A DNA stretch of 64,000 bases, from the NCBI RefSeq assembly GCF_028416635.1, contig NZ_CP114013.1, forward strand, positions 3,410,001-3,474,000, in the 5' to 3' direction. The translations under genes were made by a program, and so were the position numbers. Shown here piece by piece: positions 33,692 to 46,035 of this stretch; the stretch's first letter is position 1; each line of letters starts with the position of its first letter. Origin of the DNA: Baekduia alba (GTDB lineage Bacteria > Actinomycetota > Thermoleophilia > Solirubrobacterales > Solirubrobacteraceae). The notes under the pieces were generated by a model that was not told the origin of the DNA, ran no database searches, and worked only from the letters and a program-made list of their open reading frames with translations.

Positions 33692-33840
33692 GGACCTGTT
33701 GTAGCCGCTGCGACGGACGCGATCAACCAGCCCGGGCGGCCTGTCGTAGGCTCTGCCGCGGGGACTCGCCTGACGCCTTGCGGACCGAGCATCGTCAAGC
33801 CTCGCCGGTCGTCCGCGCCTCCGACGCCGACCGCGAAGGG

Positions 33841-34015
33841 TAGTGGCGGTGATCGCCAGCGGCGAGATCGACCTGCGCGAGGCTCGCTTCCTCGACGGCG
33901 AGACGACATCCACGCCACCGCCATCGTCGTCCTGGTGCCCGAGGACGCCGAGGTCCGCGTCGGCGGCACCGGCATCGTCGGCCTGCGCGGCGCGCCGAGC
34001 GCTGACCGCCGCTCA
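33841..34015 (+). pseudogene. Fragment of a LiaF/DUF1707-type protein, frameshifted
   Basis: In one frame RVVAVIASGEIDLREARFLDGET is readable; after one missing base near 33903 the text continues in another frame as DIHATAIVVLVPEDAEVRV, then GGTGIVGLRG. Together these match the C-terminal beta-strand region of LiaF-like, DUF1707-linked cell-wall stress proteins (DLREA...DIxAxxxxVxVxVPEGVxVxV...G). No start codon or N-terminal domain remains. The 321-bp gap between capA and yihY (33692-34012) otherwise shows nothing coding. It is flanked by minus-strand genes, so it is a stranded relic. Confidence 0.5.
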
Positions 34016-34981
34016 GCCCTTGTCGCGTCTGCGCCGGCGCGCGCGGATCTGCAGGCGCAGCGTGTCCCAGCGAGACCGCGTCTGGGTGGTGATCTCCCGC
34101 CACTGGCGCCGGACCTCGTCCTCGGCGGGTCGTTCGCCGCGGGCGATGCGGTCGAGCTCGTCGCGTACCTCGCGGCCGGCCGCCGCCGAGCCGACGGCGA
34201 TGACCATGACGCAGAAGAGCGCCGAGATCATCGCGAACACCGCCCCGATGACGCCGTAGCGGGTGGCGTAGGTGCTGAACAGGTGCGGGACGTACACCGC
34301 CGCGCCGATCGAGTAGAGCGCGAGCAGCGCCGCGCCGATCACGCCGAACGGGATCAGCGCGCGGCGCGCGACCCGCTTGGCGCTGAGCACCCAGCCGGTC
34401 CAGATCAGGAAGCCGACCGACAGCGGCATGGTCAGCAGCGTGGCCGAGATCTCGAGCCGGCTGTGGCCGAGCACGCCCTGGAGGAGGCCGCCGAGGGCCA
34501 GGTACACCACGAGCCCGGCGATCCAGAGCAGCCCGTTGAAGGTGTTGCGCACGCTCAGCGCGTCGAGCTCCCAGGTCTGCTCGAACAGCCGTTGCACCGC
34601 ACGGGAGAAGCTCAGGACCGCGACCATGAGGAAGAGGAACCCGGTGATGCCCAGGCTCGTGGTCGCGCCGGTGGGCGGCGAGAAGACGTCTCTGACCGCC
34701 TCGGCGCCGCCGCCCGTCAGGTCGTAGCGCGCGACGATGCGGTCCGCGGTGCCCTTGCCGCCGAGCTCGGACGACAGGGCGCTCGTCACGATCGTCAGCG
34801 GGATGATGGCCGTCAGCGCGCCGGAGGCCAGGGCGATCGAGCGGTCGAAGCCCGCCACCTTCTGGAACCGGCTGACGACGCGGAGCAGGAACTCGGGGCG
34901 CAGCCAGAACGTCAGGGTGCGCACGAGGCGCTCGCGGTCCGCGTGCCGCCACCGGCCCTCGTGGGGCTGCTCGTCCTCCAT
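34013..34981 (-). CDS. YihY/BrkB family membrane protein
   Basis: 322 residues with about six membrane helices (SIALASGALTAIIPLTIVTSAL, GITGFLFLMVAVLSFSRAVQRLFE and others). The family has been linked to transport or virulence but its function is not firm. The cytoplasmic C-terminus is rich in Arg/Lys (RARRRRRDKG). A GGAGG lies about 8 nt before the ATG, so this gene has a leader, unlike many neighbours. Confidence 0.85.
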   Translation of the reverse strand: MEDEQPHEGRWRHADRERLVRTLTFWLRPEFLLRVVSRFQKVAGFDRSIALASGALTAIIPLTIVTSALSSELGGKGTADRIVARYDLTGGGAEAVRDVFSPPTGATTSLGITGFLFLMVAVLSFSRAVQRLFEQTWELDALSVRNTFNGLLWIAGLVVYLALGGLLQGVLGHSRLEISATLLTMPLSVGFLIWTGWVLSAKRVARRALIPFGVIGAALLALYSIGAAVYVPHLFSTYATRYGVIGAVFAMISALFCVMVIAVGSAAAGREVRDELDRIARGERPAEDEVRRQWREITTQTRSRWDTLRLQIRARRRRRDKG

Positions 34982-35062
34982 GGCTCAGATCCTCCGTGAC
35001 ATCGCGCTCAGGTCAACTCGGCAACGGGCGACCGCATCGCCGCCACGCTGGCGACGCGCGCC

Positions 35063-35431
35063 TCAGCCGGCGTCGCGCAACGCCAGGGCGGCCCACGCGA
35101 CGGCGCTGAGCGCCACGGCCGTCAGGAGCGTCGCGCTCGCCTTCGGCAGGTACCCCGCGCGCCCTCCGGCGACGGCGGCCAGCGCATCGGCGGCATCGCA
35201 GCCGGCGCCGATCATCAGCCACTGGCGCTGCGCGTCGCCGCTGCTCGTCAAGAGCCCGACGCCCAGGGCGGCGTCACGGGCGCCGAACAGGCGGGCGAGG
35301 TACGGCGCCTGCGGGTTGCCGTCGGCGTCGAGCCCGAAGGCGCGACCGGCCTGGCGCGGCGTCGCGAACGCGGAGCCGCCCACCGCCAGACGCGCGATCG
35401 CCAGGGAGGTCACGAGGTTGGTCTGGCCCAT
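35063..35431 (-). CDS. Small membrane protein (DUF4267-like), paralogue of the one at 688
   Basis: 122 residues with three to four hydrophobic segments. Its layout parallels the protein at 688-1062: a hydrophobic N-terminus, TPRQAGRAFGLD, a YLARLFGARDAALGVGLL loop, a D-A-A-D segment and a hydrophobic end. Here it is a single gene with its own leaderless-type promoter rather than part of a lipid operon. Function unknown. Confidence 0.7.
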   Translation of the reverse strand: MGQTNLVTSLAIARLAVGGSAFATPRQAGRAFGLDADGNPQAPYLARLFGARDAALGVGLLTSSGDAQRQWLMIGAGCDAADALAAVAGGRAGYLPKASATLLTAVALSAVAWAALALRDAG

Positions 35432-35437
35432 CGCGCA

Positions 35438-35443
35438 ACCCTA
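35438..35443 (-). promoter_or_regulatory. -10 box (leaderless) for the DUF4267-like gene
   Basis: TAGGGT on the minus strand, 6 nt before the ATG at 35431. Confidence 0.5.
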
Positions 35444-35524
35444 CCCGAGCGTCGCGCGAGCGCCGCGCGGTGAGCGCCGCGCAGCGGGCGCCGTCCACTG
35501 CGCGCCGCCCACTGACCGCCGCGT

Positions 35525-36127
35525 TCAGCGCACGACGCGGTAGTGCATGTGGATCACACCGGCCTCGCCTTCGCGGGTCCGGGTGCGCTCCAGCTCGATG
35601 TGCTCGGAGTCGAGGTGGTCGAACAGCCGGCGCCCCTGGCCGAGCAGCACGGGGACGAGATGGATCTCGAGCTCGTCGAGCACGCCGGCCGCGAGCGCGA
35701 GCTGCGCGGTTCCGGCGCCATGGACCAGCACGTCCTTGTCGCCGGCCGCTCGCTTGGCCTCCGCCATCGCCATGCCGACGTCGTCCACGTAGGTGACCAG
35801 CGGCCACTGCCCCACCTCGCTGCCCGGCTGACGGCGGCTCAGGATGAAGATCGGCACGCCGTCGTGGTGGTCGCCGGCCCAGCCGCCGGCCGGCTCGAAG
35901 GTCCCGCGGCCGGCGACGACCGCGCCGGTCGCCAGGAACTCGGCGACCACCTGGCCGTTGACGCCGGCCCGGCCGTCCACGAGCGTCCTGCCGCCGCCGC
36001 CGGCCTCCGTCAAGGCCCACTCGTGCAGGCGGTCCCCGCCGTCGCCCAACCCGTTGCCCGGCCCCTCGTTGGGTCCGGCGATGAAGCCGTCGAGCGACAT
36101 GGACATGTACAGCACGGTTGCGGACAC
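35525..36127 (-). CDS. Dihydrofolate reductase/RibD C-terminal domain family protein
   Basis: 200 residues. The DHFR-like fold is shown by YMSMSLDGFIAGPNEGPGN at the start, AVVAGRGTFEPAGGW, DVLVHGAGTAQLALAAGVLDEL and HLVPVLLGQGRRLFD. These stand-alone proteins bind NADPH but are usually not true dihydrofolate reductases. The GTG start has a good AAGGGAG ribosome-binding site 6 nt upstream. The substrate is unknown. Confidence 0.88.
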   Translation of the reverse strand: MSATVLYMSMSLDGFIAGPNEGPGNGLGDGGDRLHEWALTEAGGGGRTLVDGRAGVNGQVVAEFLATGAVVAGRGTFEPAGGWAGDHHDGVPIFILSRRQPGSEVGQWPLVTYVDDVGMAMAEAKRAAGDKDVLVHGAGTAQLALAAGVLDELEIHLVPVLLGQGRRLFDHLDSEHIELERTRTREGEAGVIHMHYRVVR

Positions 36128-36215
36128 GGCGTCTCCCTTCGTCGTCTGCCTCTCTCCTGAGACCGTGGGAAGCCGCCGAGCTCATCGCGCGGCCCGGCGA
36201 CCGCTCCCGGCCGGG

Positions 36216-36713
36216 TCAGGCCGCCGGCTCGGCGAGGACCTCGCCGAGGCGCTCGAGCATCCCCTGCTCGCCCGCGCTGACGCGCTCGGCGTGGAACCCC
36301 ATGAACCCGCCCTCCTTGGCGGCGTTGGCGGCCGCGGTCGCGGCGGCCAGCAGCCATTGACGCACCGCCGTGGCGTCCTCGGCCGATGCCTTCTCGGTGA
36401 GCAGCCGGTTGACCGCGCCGAGCTCGTCGAGGATCTCCACCCCGGCCGTCGCGCCCTTGCTCGGCTTGAACCCCGACAGCGGGCTCTTGTGCGCCCGCGC
36501 GTCCGCCTCGACCTCGCTGGCGATCGCGGTCACCAGCTCGCCGTGCTCGCCGCCCGCCGCGCCGCCGAGCACGGTCTTGAGCGTCGCCGCGGTCTCCTTG
36601 ACGGCCTCGATCGGGCCACCCGGATCGGCCAGCGAGATCGCCATGCCTGCCACGAACGGCGCCCGCTTGAGCCGCGTCCAGTCCTCCTCGGTGAAATCGG
36701 CCTTCGACGTCAT
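36216..36713 (-). CDS. Helical conserved hypothetical protein
   Basis: 165 residues, mostly alpha-helical and Ala/Glu-rich: FTEEDWTRLKRAPFVAGMAISLADPGGPIEAVKET in the first half and ASAEDATAVRQWLLAAATAAANAAKEGGFMGFHAE in the second. A perfect AGGAGG stands 5 nt before the ATG. No family name was recognised and no catalytic motif is visible. Divergent from dodecin across a 144-bp gap. Confidence 0.75.
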   Translation of the reverse strand: MTSKADFTEEDWTRLKRAPFVAGMAISLADPGGPIEAVKETAATLKTVLGGAAGGEHGELVTAIASEVEADARAHKSPLSGFKPSKGATAGVEILDELGAVNRLLTEKASAEDATAVRQWLLAAATAAANAAKEGGFMGFHAERVSAGEQGMLERLGEVLAEPAA

Positions 36714-36826
36714 GCGCGCCTCCTGATGGGTGGCCCGACGCGGACGTCGAGCTCGGGAGATCCATCCTCCCTCATCGCGCCGGCGCGGCAAAGATTCTGC
36801 ACCTCGGCCAGGACTTCGGGTAGGAC

Positions 36827-36840
36827 GGGACGATTGTCCC
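36827..36840. promoter_or_regulatory. Inverted repeat upstream of dodecin
   Basis: GGGAC-GATT-GTCCC, a perfect 5-bp inverted repeat 17 nt before the dodecin ATG, just after a TAGGAC. It may be an operator or a short leader hairpin. Confidence 0.25.
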
Positions 36841-36857
36841 ACGAACTGGAGGCCGTC

Positions 36858-37073
36858 ATGGCTGAAAGCGTGTATCGCGTTACCGAGGTCATCGGCGTCA
36901 GCGACGAGTCCTGGGAGGCCGCCGCCCGGGCGGCGGTCGCGACCGCGGGCAAGACCGTCCGCGATCTCCGCGTCGCCGAGGTCGTCCGCCAGGACCTCAC
37001 GATCGAGGACGGCGGCGTCGTGAACTTCCGCGTCCGCCTCGGCATCTCGTTCAAGTACGACTCGGGCGACTAG
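36858..37073 (+). CDS. Dodecin (flavin/CoA-binding storage protein)
   Basis: 71 residues, exactly dodecin size. The fold elements are VYRVTEVIGVSDESWEAAARAAVATA (strand-helix), LRVAEVVRQDLTIEDG and VVNFRVRLGISFKY. Dodecins form hollow dodecamers that hold flavin or its breakdown products, protecting the cell from flavin radicals. A GGAGG lies 5 nt before the ATG. The stop is 33 bp from the convergent uvrA stop. Confidence 0.92.
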   Translation: MAESVYRVTEVIGVSDESWEAAARAAVATAGKTVRDLRVAEVVRQDLTIEDGGVVNFRVRLGISFKYDSGD

Positions 37074-37106
37074 GCCGACTCGGCCGCCCTCGTCGCCGCG
37101 GCGGAG

Positions 37107-40025
<2,919 letters not shown>

Positions 40026-40034
40026 TGTCGAACG

Positions 40035-40040
40035 AGTGTA
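40035..40040 (-). promoter_or_regulatory. -10 box (leaderless) for uvrA
   Basis: TACACT on the minus strand, 9 nt before the GTG at 40025. The SOS box lies just upstream of it. Confidence 0.5.
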
Positions 40041-40045
40041 GCCAG

Positions 40046-40061
40046 GGGAACAGACGTTCCC
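40046..40061. promoter_or_regulatory. LexA/SOS box of uvrA
   Basis: GGGAAC-AGAC-GTTCCC is a perfect 6-bp inverted repeat containing GAAC-N4-GTTC, the LexA operator of actinobacteria and Bacillus. It begins 5 bp upstream of the -10, so LexA would block RNA polymerase. Confidence 0.75.
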
Positions 40062-40103
40062 ATTGAACGCTGACGCCAGGCGCCGATCTGCAGGGAGAAC
40101 GCG

Positions 40104-40946
40104 CTAGGCGAAGCCCATCCGCCACACCGAGAGCAGCCGTCGGCGCACCGGCGCCGCCCGCGCCGCGGCGGGCAGCAGGGCGCCGTGGACCGGCCCGCGA
40201 CCGCGCTGGATCCGGACCGTCTCGAGCGCCGCGACGCCAGGCAGCGCCCGCAGCGCGCGCTCCTCGCCGGCGTCGATCCCCCAGTCCCACGGCGGCGCCT
40301 TGTACCCGCCGCCGGAGCGGTCGGACCGGCTCAGCCCGCCGGCCTTCGCGCTGCGCTCCGCGAGCCACGCGGGGATCGCGTCGAAGACCAACCCGCTCCC
40401 GCCGAACCGCGCCGCGCACGCGCGCAGCAGCCCGTGCACCTCCGCGCGCGCGAAGTACATCAACAACCCTTGGGCGGTGAGCAGCACGCCGCGCGACGCG
40501 TCGACCTCCCCCGCCCACGCGTCGACGTCCAGCGCCGAGGCCGCGACCGAGCGGCGACGGCCGGCGTCGTCGCCGGACGCCGGCAGCGCCTCGTCGCGCA
40601 CGGCCACCGTCTCCGGGAGGTCCACGCCGATCCACCGCACGCGCCCGTCGTCGACGCGCCAGAACTGCGTCTCCAGCCCCTCGCCCAGCGCGACGACCGT
40701 CCCGCCCGGATGCGCGTCCATGAAGCGCCGGACTTCGACGTCGAACGTCCGGGCCCGCAGCGCCTGCCACTGCCCCAGCCCCTCGCCGTCGCCGAAGCGC
40801 TCGGCGAACGGGTAGTCGAGGCGGTCGACGAGCGACACCGCCACCGGGTCGGCCAGCACCGCGTCGGGCCGTCGCGCCTCGACCGCGCGGTGATGCAGCG
40901 TCCACAGCAGCGTCTCGGGGACGCCGCCGAGCTCCACGCGGACCAC
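40104..40946 (-). CDS. Class I SAM methyltransferase, leucine carboxyl methyltransferase-like
   Basis: 280 residues. The N-terminal TLLWTLHHRAVEARRPDAVLADPVAVSLVDRLDY and the SAM site VVALGEGLETQFWRVDDGRVRWIGVDLPE, followed by LTAQGLLMYF, match the LCM/PPM1-like family of O-methyltransferases common in actinobacteria. In this subfamily substrates are usually polyketide or small-molecule carboxylates rather than proteins. GTG start. It stands alone after uvrA. Confidence 0.87.
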   Translation of the reverse strand: MVRVELGGVPETLLWTLHHRAVEARRPDAVLADPVAVSLVDRLDYPFAERFGDGEGLGQWQALRARTFDVEVRRFMDAHPGGTVVALGEGLETQFWRVDDGRVRWIGVDLPETVAVRDEALPASGDDAGRRRSVAASALDVDAWAGEVDASRGVLLTAQGLLMYFARAEVHGLLRACAARFGGSGLVFDAIPAWLAERSAKAGGLSRSDRSGGGYKAPPWDWGIDAGEERALRALPGVAALETVRIQRGRGPVHGALLPAAARAAPVRRRLLSVWRMGFA

Positions 40947-41028
40947 GAGCGACCTAGGTGGGGGATCGGGTGGCGTCAGACGCCGTCCGGGCCGTCGAGC
41001 GCCCGCATCGGACCGTGGAACAACCCAT

Positions 41029-42111
41029 CTAGCCCTCCGCCGCCTTCGTGACGGCCTTGAAGGCGCCGAGCGCCGGCTTGGCCCGGAACGTCCCGTCGGT
41101 CCGGAACTGGTTCAGGCCCGAGTAGTCGAAGGAGTTGGGCGAGCCGTTGTCGACCGTCGCCCACGTGTACCAGAACACGCGCGCCAGCTTGAGCGACCTG
41201 CGCTCCTTCAACAGCAGCTTGAAGACGTCGCGCAGCCGCGAGGCCTGACCGGACTCCGTGGTCTCCCAGTTCTGGGTCAGCGGCTTCTTCTTGCCCTTGG
41301 CCGAGGACCACGTCAGCTCGGTGAGCCACAGCGGCACGCGCTTGTAGCCGCGCTTGTCCAGCGCCTCGCGGTTGAGCCGCACGATCTTGACCGCGTTGGA
41401 CGGCCGGCCAGAGAACGGATGCGCGCCCGCGGCGTCGAACTTCAGCTTGGGCCCGGACACGTCGAGCAGCTTCGCCAGGTCGCGCCACGAGTAGTTGGCC
41501 ATCGAGGCCATCAACACGGTCGCGCCCGGGTCGGCGCCCTTGACCGCCGGGTAGGCGGCGCGCAGCAGCGTCGCATAGGGCTTGGCGAACGGCTGATTGG
41601 TGAAGTAGTCCTTCAGGTTGGGCTCGTTCCAGATCTCCCAGGCGCGCACCGGGCGCTTGGCGACCTCGGGGTGCTCGAGCCACAGCGACCCGGACGGGCC
41701 GTAGCGCGCGACCAAGGCCTTCAGGTAGCCGGCGTAGTCGGAGGACTTGGTCGGCGGCGTGAACGGCGAGGCGGCGCCGCCGTTGGCCCAGCCGGGCGCG
41801 CGCAGCGCGAGGCCCAGGACGTCGATCCCCTGCCTGGCCGCGGCCAGGACCTTGCGATCCGTGCCGGCCCAGGCGAACTGGCCGGGCGCGGGCTCGATCA
41901 GGTCCCACGCCATCTCGACCCGCCACGACTGGACGCCCGCGGCCTTCATCTGCGCGGCCTGGGCGTCGAGGTCGACGAGCGGGTCGTCCAGCGGCCCGTT
42001 GACCATGACGCCGAAGAAGCCGGGCGGCGTGGCGGCGTGGGCGGAGGACGCGACGGCGGGCGCGAACAGCAGCGCGCCCGCGACGAGCAGGGCCAGGCAG
42101 AGACGGAGCAT
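41029..42111 (-). CDS. Secreted glycoside hydrolase-like TIM barrel protein (clan A)
   Basis: 360 residues. A signal peptide (1-27, ending SSAHAA) precedes a barrel domain. The acid/base Glu is in AWEIWNEPN (E163) and the likely nucleophile Glu in LWLTELTWSS (E265), spaced as in GH5/GH39 enzymes; MAWDLIEPAPGQFAW is also typical. It is expected to cut beta-linked polysaccharide or surface glycan outside the cell. A stable hairpin ends 3 nt before the ATG and may limit translation. Confidence 0.85.
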   Translation of the reverse strand: MLRLCLALLVAGALLFAPAVASSAHAATPPGFFGVMVNGPLDDPLVDLDAQAAQMKAAGVQSWRVEMAWDLIEPAPGQFAWAGTDRKVLAAARQGIDVLGLALRAPGWANGGAASPFTPPTKSSDYAGYLKALVARYGPSGSLWLEHPEVAKRPVRAWEIWNEPNLKDYFTNQPFAKPYATLLRAAYPAVKGADPGATVLMASMANYSWRDLAKLLDVSGPKLKFDAAGAHPFSGRPSNAVKIVRLNREALDKRGYKRVPLWLTELTWSSAKGKKKPLTQNWETTESGQASRLRDVFKLLLKERRSLKLARVFWYTWATVDNGSPNSFDYSGLNQFRTDGTFRAKPALGAFKAVTKAAEG

Positions 42112-42114
42112 CTA

Positions 42115-42136
42115 GGCCCCGAACGCGATCGGGGCC
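42115..42136 (-). terminator. Hairpin between the DivIVA-like gene and the glycoside hydrolase
   Basis: A perfect 8-bp stem (42115-42122 with 42129-42136) and 6-nt loop. It lies 44 bp after the DivIVA-like stop and 3 nt before the next ATG, without a T-run. It could end the upstream transcript or cover the start site of the hydrolase gene. Confidence 0.4.
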
Positions 42137-42179
42137 GTCGAGTTGCGGGCGGCCCCGCATCTCATCCGTGCGGGGTCCG

Positions 42180-43055
42180 TCAGGACTCGACCGTCGCGTA
42201 GACCTCGTCGAGCAGCCCGGCGCGGTCGGCGAGGTCGAAGTTCTCGGCCAGGTAGCGGTCGGTCTCGTCGCGCGAGGTGCCGTTGAGCGCCATGTTGAGC
42301 GCCACGAGGCGCGCACCCTCGGCGTCCGCGTCCGCACCGCCGGCGGCCGCCGGAGCGGCCGGAGCCGTGTCCTCGACCGCGAGATCCTCGCCGGCCTCGG
42401 GCTCGTCGTCCTCGAAGAGCGGCTCCTCCTGCGCGGGCTCGGAATCGACGTCGGGCTCGGGCGCGTCGGCGACGACCGCCAGCGGGACCGACTCGACGAC
42501 GCGCGGCGCCGCGGGGGCCGGCGGCGTGCCGCCCTCGCCCTGCCCAGCGGCGTCGTACAGGTCGCCCATGCCGCCCTCGAGCAGCGAGAGGTCCGCGGTC
42601 AGGCGGTTGGCGCCGGTGCGCAGGGACTCGACGAGCCCGTTGAGCTCGGACTCCATCGCGTCGACGCGCTGCAGCATCTGCTTCGTCGCCGAGCCGACCT
42701 GGCCGACGTGCTGCTGGGAGCGCTCGACGGCCTCGTCCCGTGTGGTGCGCGCGTCGGACTCGGCGTCGGACCGGATGCGGGACGCCTCGTCCTGCGCGCC
42801 CTGCTCGATCGCGGCCGCGCTGGCCTCGGCAGCCTGGACGATCGACATGACCTGCTCGGACGCGGCCTGCGCGATCGAGGCCGGCGAAGACTTCGCGGGA
42901 GCGCTCGCGGCGACGCCGCCGGAGCCGGCACGCCGCTTGAGGTCTTCGACCTCCTCGGCGATCCGCGCAAGGTGCGCGTCGACCGCCTCGGGCTCGTATC
43001 CGCGACGCCCGATGGGGAAGTCGCGCTTCTCGATGCTCTGCCGGTCCAGGGCCAT
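42180..43055 (-). CDS. DivIVA-domain coiled-coil protein
   Basis: 291 residues. The N-terminus IEKRDFPIGRRGYEPEAVDAHLARIAEEVEDL is the DivIVA membrane-curvature motif plus the first coiled coil. A long helical region follows (about 60-170), then an acidic Pro/Ala/Glu linker (about 175-250) and a short C-terminal domain (LVALNMALNGTSRDETDRYLAENFDLADRAGLLDEV). DivIVA/Wag31-type proteins mark cell poles or septa in actinobacteria; this variant has an unusual folded C-terminus. The ATG has a TAGGGT 7 nt upstream. Confidence 0.85.
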   Translation of the reverse strand: MALDRQSIEKRDFPIGRRGYEPEAVDAHLARIAEEVEDLKRRAGSGGVAASAPAKSSPASIAQAASEQVMSIVQAAEASAAAIEQGAQDEASRIRSDAESDARTTRDEAVERSQQHVGQVGSATKQMLQRVDAMESELNGLVESLRTGANRLTADLSLLEGGMGDLYDAAGQGEGGTPPAPAAPRVVESVPLAVVADAPEPDVDSEPAQEEPLFEDDEPEAGEDLAVEDTAPAAPAAAGGADADAEGARLVALNMALNGTSRDETDRYLAENFDLADRAGLLDEVYATVES

Positions 43056-43062
43056 GGCGCGA

Positions 43063-43068
43063 ACCCTA
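43063..43068 (-). promoter_or_regulatory. -10 box (leaderless) for the DivIVA-like gene
   Basis: TAGGGT on the minus strand, 7 nt before the ATG at 43055. Confidence 0.5.
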
Positions 43069-43126
43069 GTGGATCGACCTGTCGGTTCGGCCCCGCGGCG
43101 AGACGGCAGGTCGGTCCACCCGGCTG

Positions 43127-43891
43127 TCAGGTCGGAAGGGAGAGGACGTCGCCGTCGCGCCGGACGAGGCCGTCCCTGATCAGCGACGCGATCGCCCGCT
43201 CCAGGCGCTCCAGCTCGATCCCCTCCGGCAGCTCCGCCCCGGCCGCCAGCGCCGCGATCACGCGACCGCGGACCCAGCGGTTGGAGTCCTCGAAGCGCTC
43301 GCGCGCGATGCCGTCGCCGGCACGACCCCGCGGCGCGATGTCGACCGCGCCCGCCGAGGCGCAGGACGCGCTGACCGGGCAGGCGGCGCAGGCCGCTTCA
43401 CGCGCGCGACACAGCATGGCGCCCAGCTCCATGAGCGCCTGGCCGAGCTCCGGCGGCGTGCGGCGGGGCGTGAAGCCCGTGCGCTCCAGGACGCGACGGA
43501 CGTTCGTGTCGACCGGCAGCTCGTCGCGCCCGAACGCGAACGCCCCGACCGCGGCCGCGGTGTACGGCCCGATGCCCGGGAGCGTCCCGAGGTCGTCCGG
43601 CCAACCGTGCTCGGCGACGTGCGCGCACGCCTCCCGCAGCCGCAGCGCGCGGCGGTTGTAGCCGAGGCCGACCCACTCGGCCAGGACGTCGGCGACCGGC
43701 GCCGCCGCCAGCGCCCCGGGCGTCGGCCACCGCTCCAGCCACGCCAGGTACCGCGGGACGACCCGGGCGACCTGCGTCTGCTGGAGCATGACCTCGGAGA
43801 CGAGGATCGCGTACGGATCCCGCGTCCGCCGCCACGGCAGATCCCGCGCCTCACGGCCGTACCACTCCAACAACGTCTCGGCGAACGACAC
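43127..43891 (-). CDS. mutY: A/G-specific adenine glycosylase (MutY), short form
   Basis: 254 residues, lacking the C-terminal NUDIX-like 8-oxoG recognition domain of longer MutY proteins. The catalytic domain is complete: SEVMLQQTQVARV (E33), helix-hairpin-helix LPGIGPYTAAAV, PVDTNVRRVLER (catalytic Asp), and the 4Fe-4S ligands C-x6-C-x2-C-x5-C in CRAREAACAACPVSASC. It removes adenine opposite 8-oxoguanine. The missing domain suggests reduced lesion specificity or a different partner. GTG start, TAGCGT 9 nt upstream. Confidence 0.93.
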   Translation of the reverse strand: MSFAETLLEWYGREARDLPWRRTRDPYAILVSEVMLQQTQVARVVPRYLAWLERWPTPGALAAAPVADVLAEWVGLGYNRRALRLREACAHVAEHGWPDDLGTLPGIGPYTAAAVGAFAFGRDELPVDTNVRRVLERTGFTPRRTPPELGQALMELGAMLCRAREAACAACPVSASCASAGAVDIAPRGRAGDGIARERFEDSNRWVRGRVIAALAAGAELPEGIELERLERAIASLIRDGLVRRDGDVLSLPT

Positions 43892-43900
43892 TCGGGCGGG

Positions 43901-43906
43901 ACGCTA
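43901..43906 (-). promoter_or_regulatory. -10 box (leaderless) for mutY
   Basis: TAGCGT on the minus strand, 9 nt before the GTG at 43891. Confidence 0.45.
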
Positions 43907-43944
43907 CCGCCCAGGGCGCCCTCTCGCTGAGGACCGGACCCGCC

Positions 43945-45969
<2,025 letters not shown>

Positions 45970-45976
45970 GGGTTCG

Positions 45977-45982
45977 AGGGTA
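45977..45982 (-). promoter_or_regulatory. -10 box (leaderless) for uvrB
   Basis: TACCCT on the minus strand, 7 nt before the ATG at 45969. Confidence 0.5.
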
Positions 45983-46035
45983 CTCGGCCGGTCGGTCCGG
46001 TTTGGGCCGTCTGGCACCCGGAGACACCTCCCCGC

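Noticed and set aside
40947-40956. Leaderless -10 (TAGGTC) for the methyltransferase at 40946
   Set aside because: Only 4 nt separate it from the GTG and its last base does not fit TANNNT, so it was not counted.
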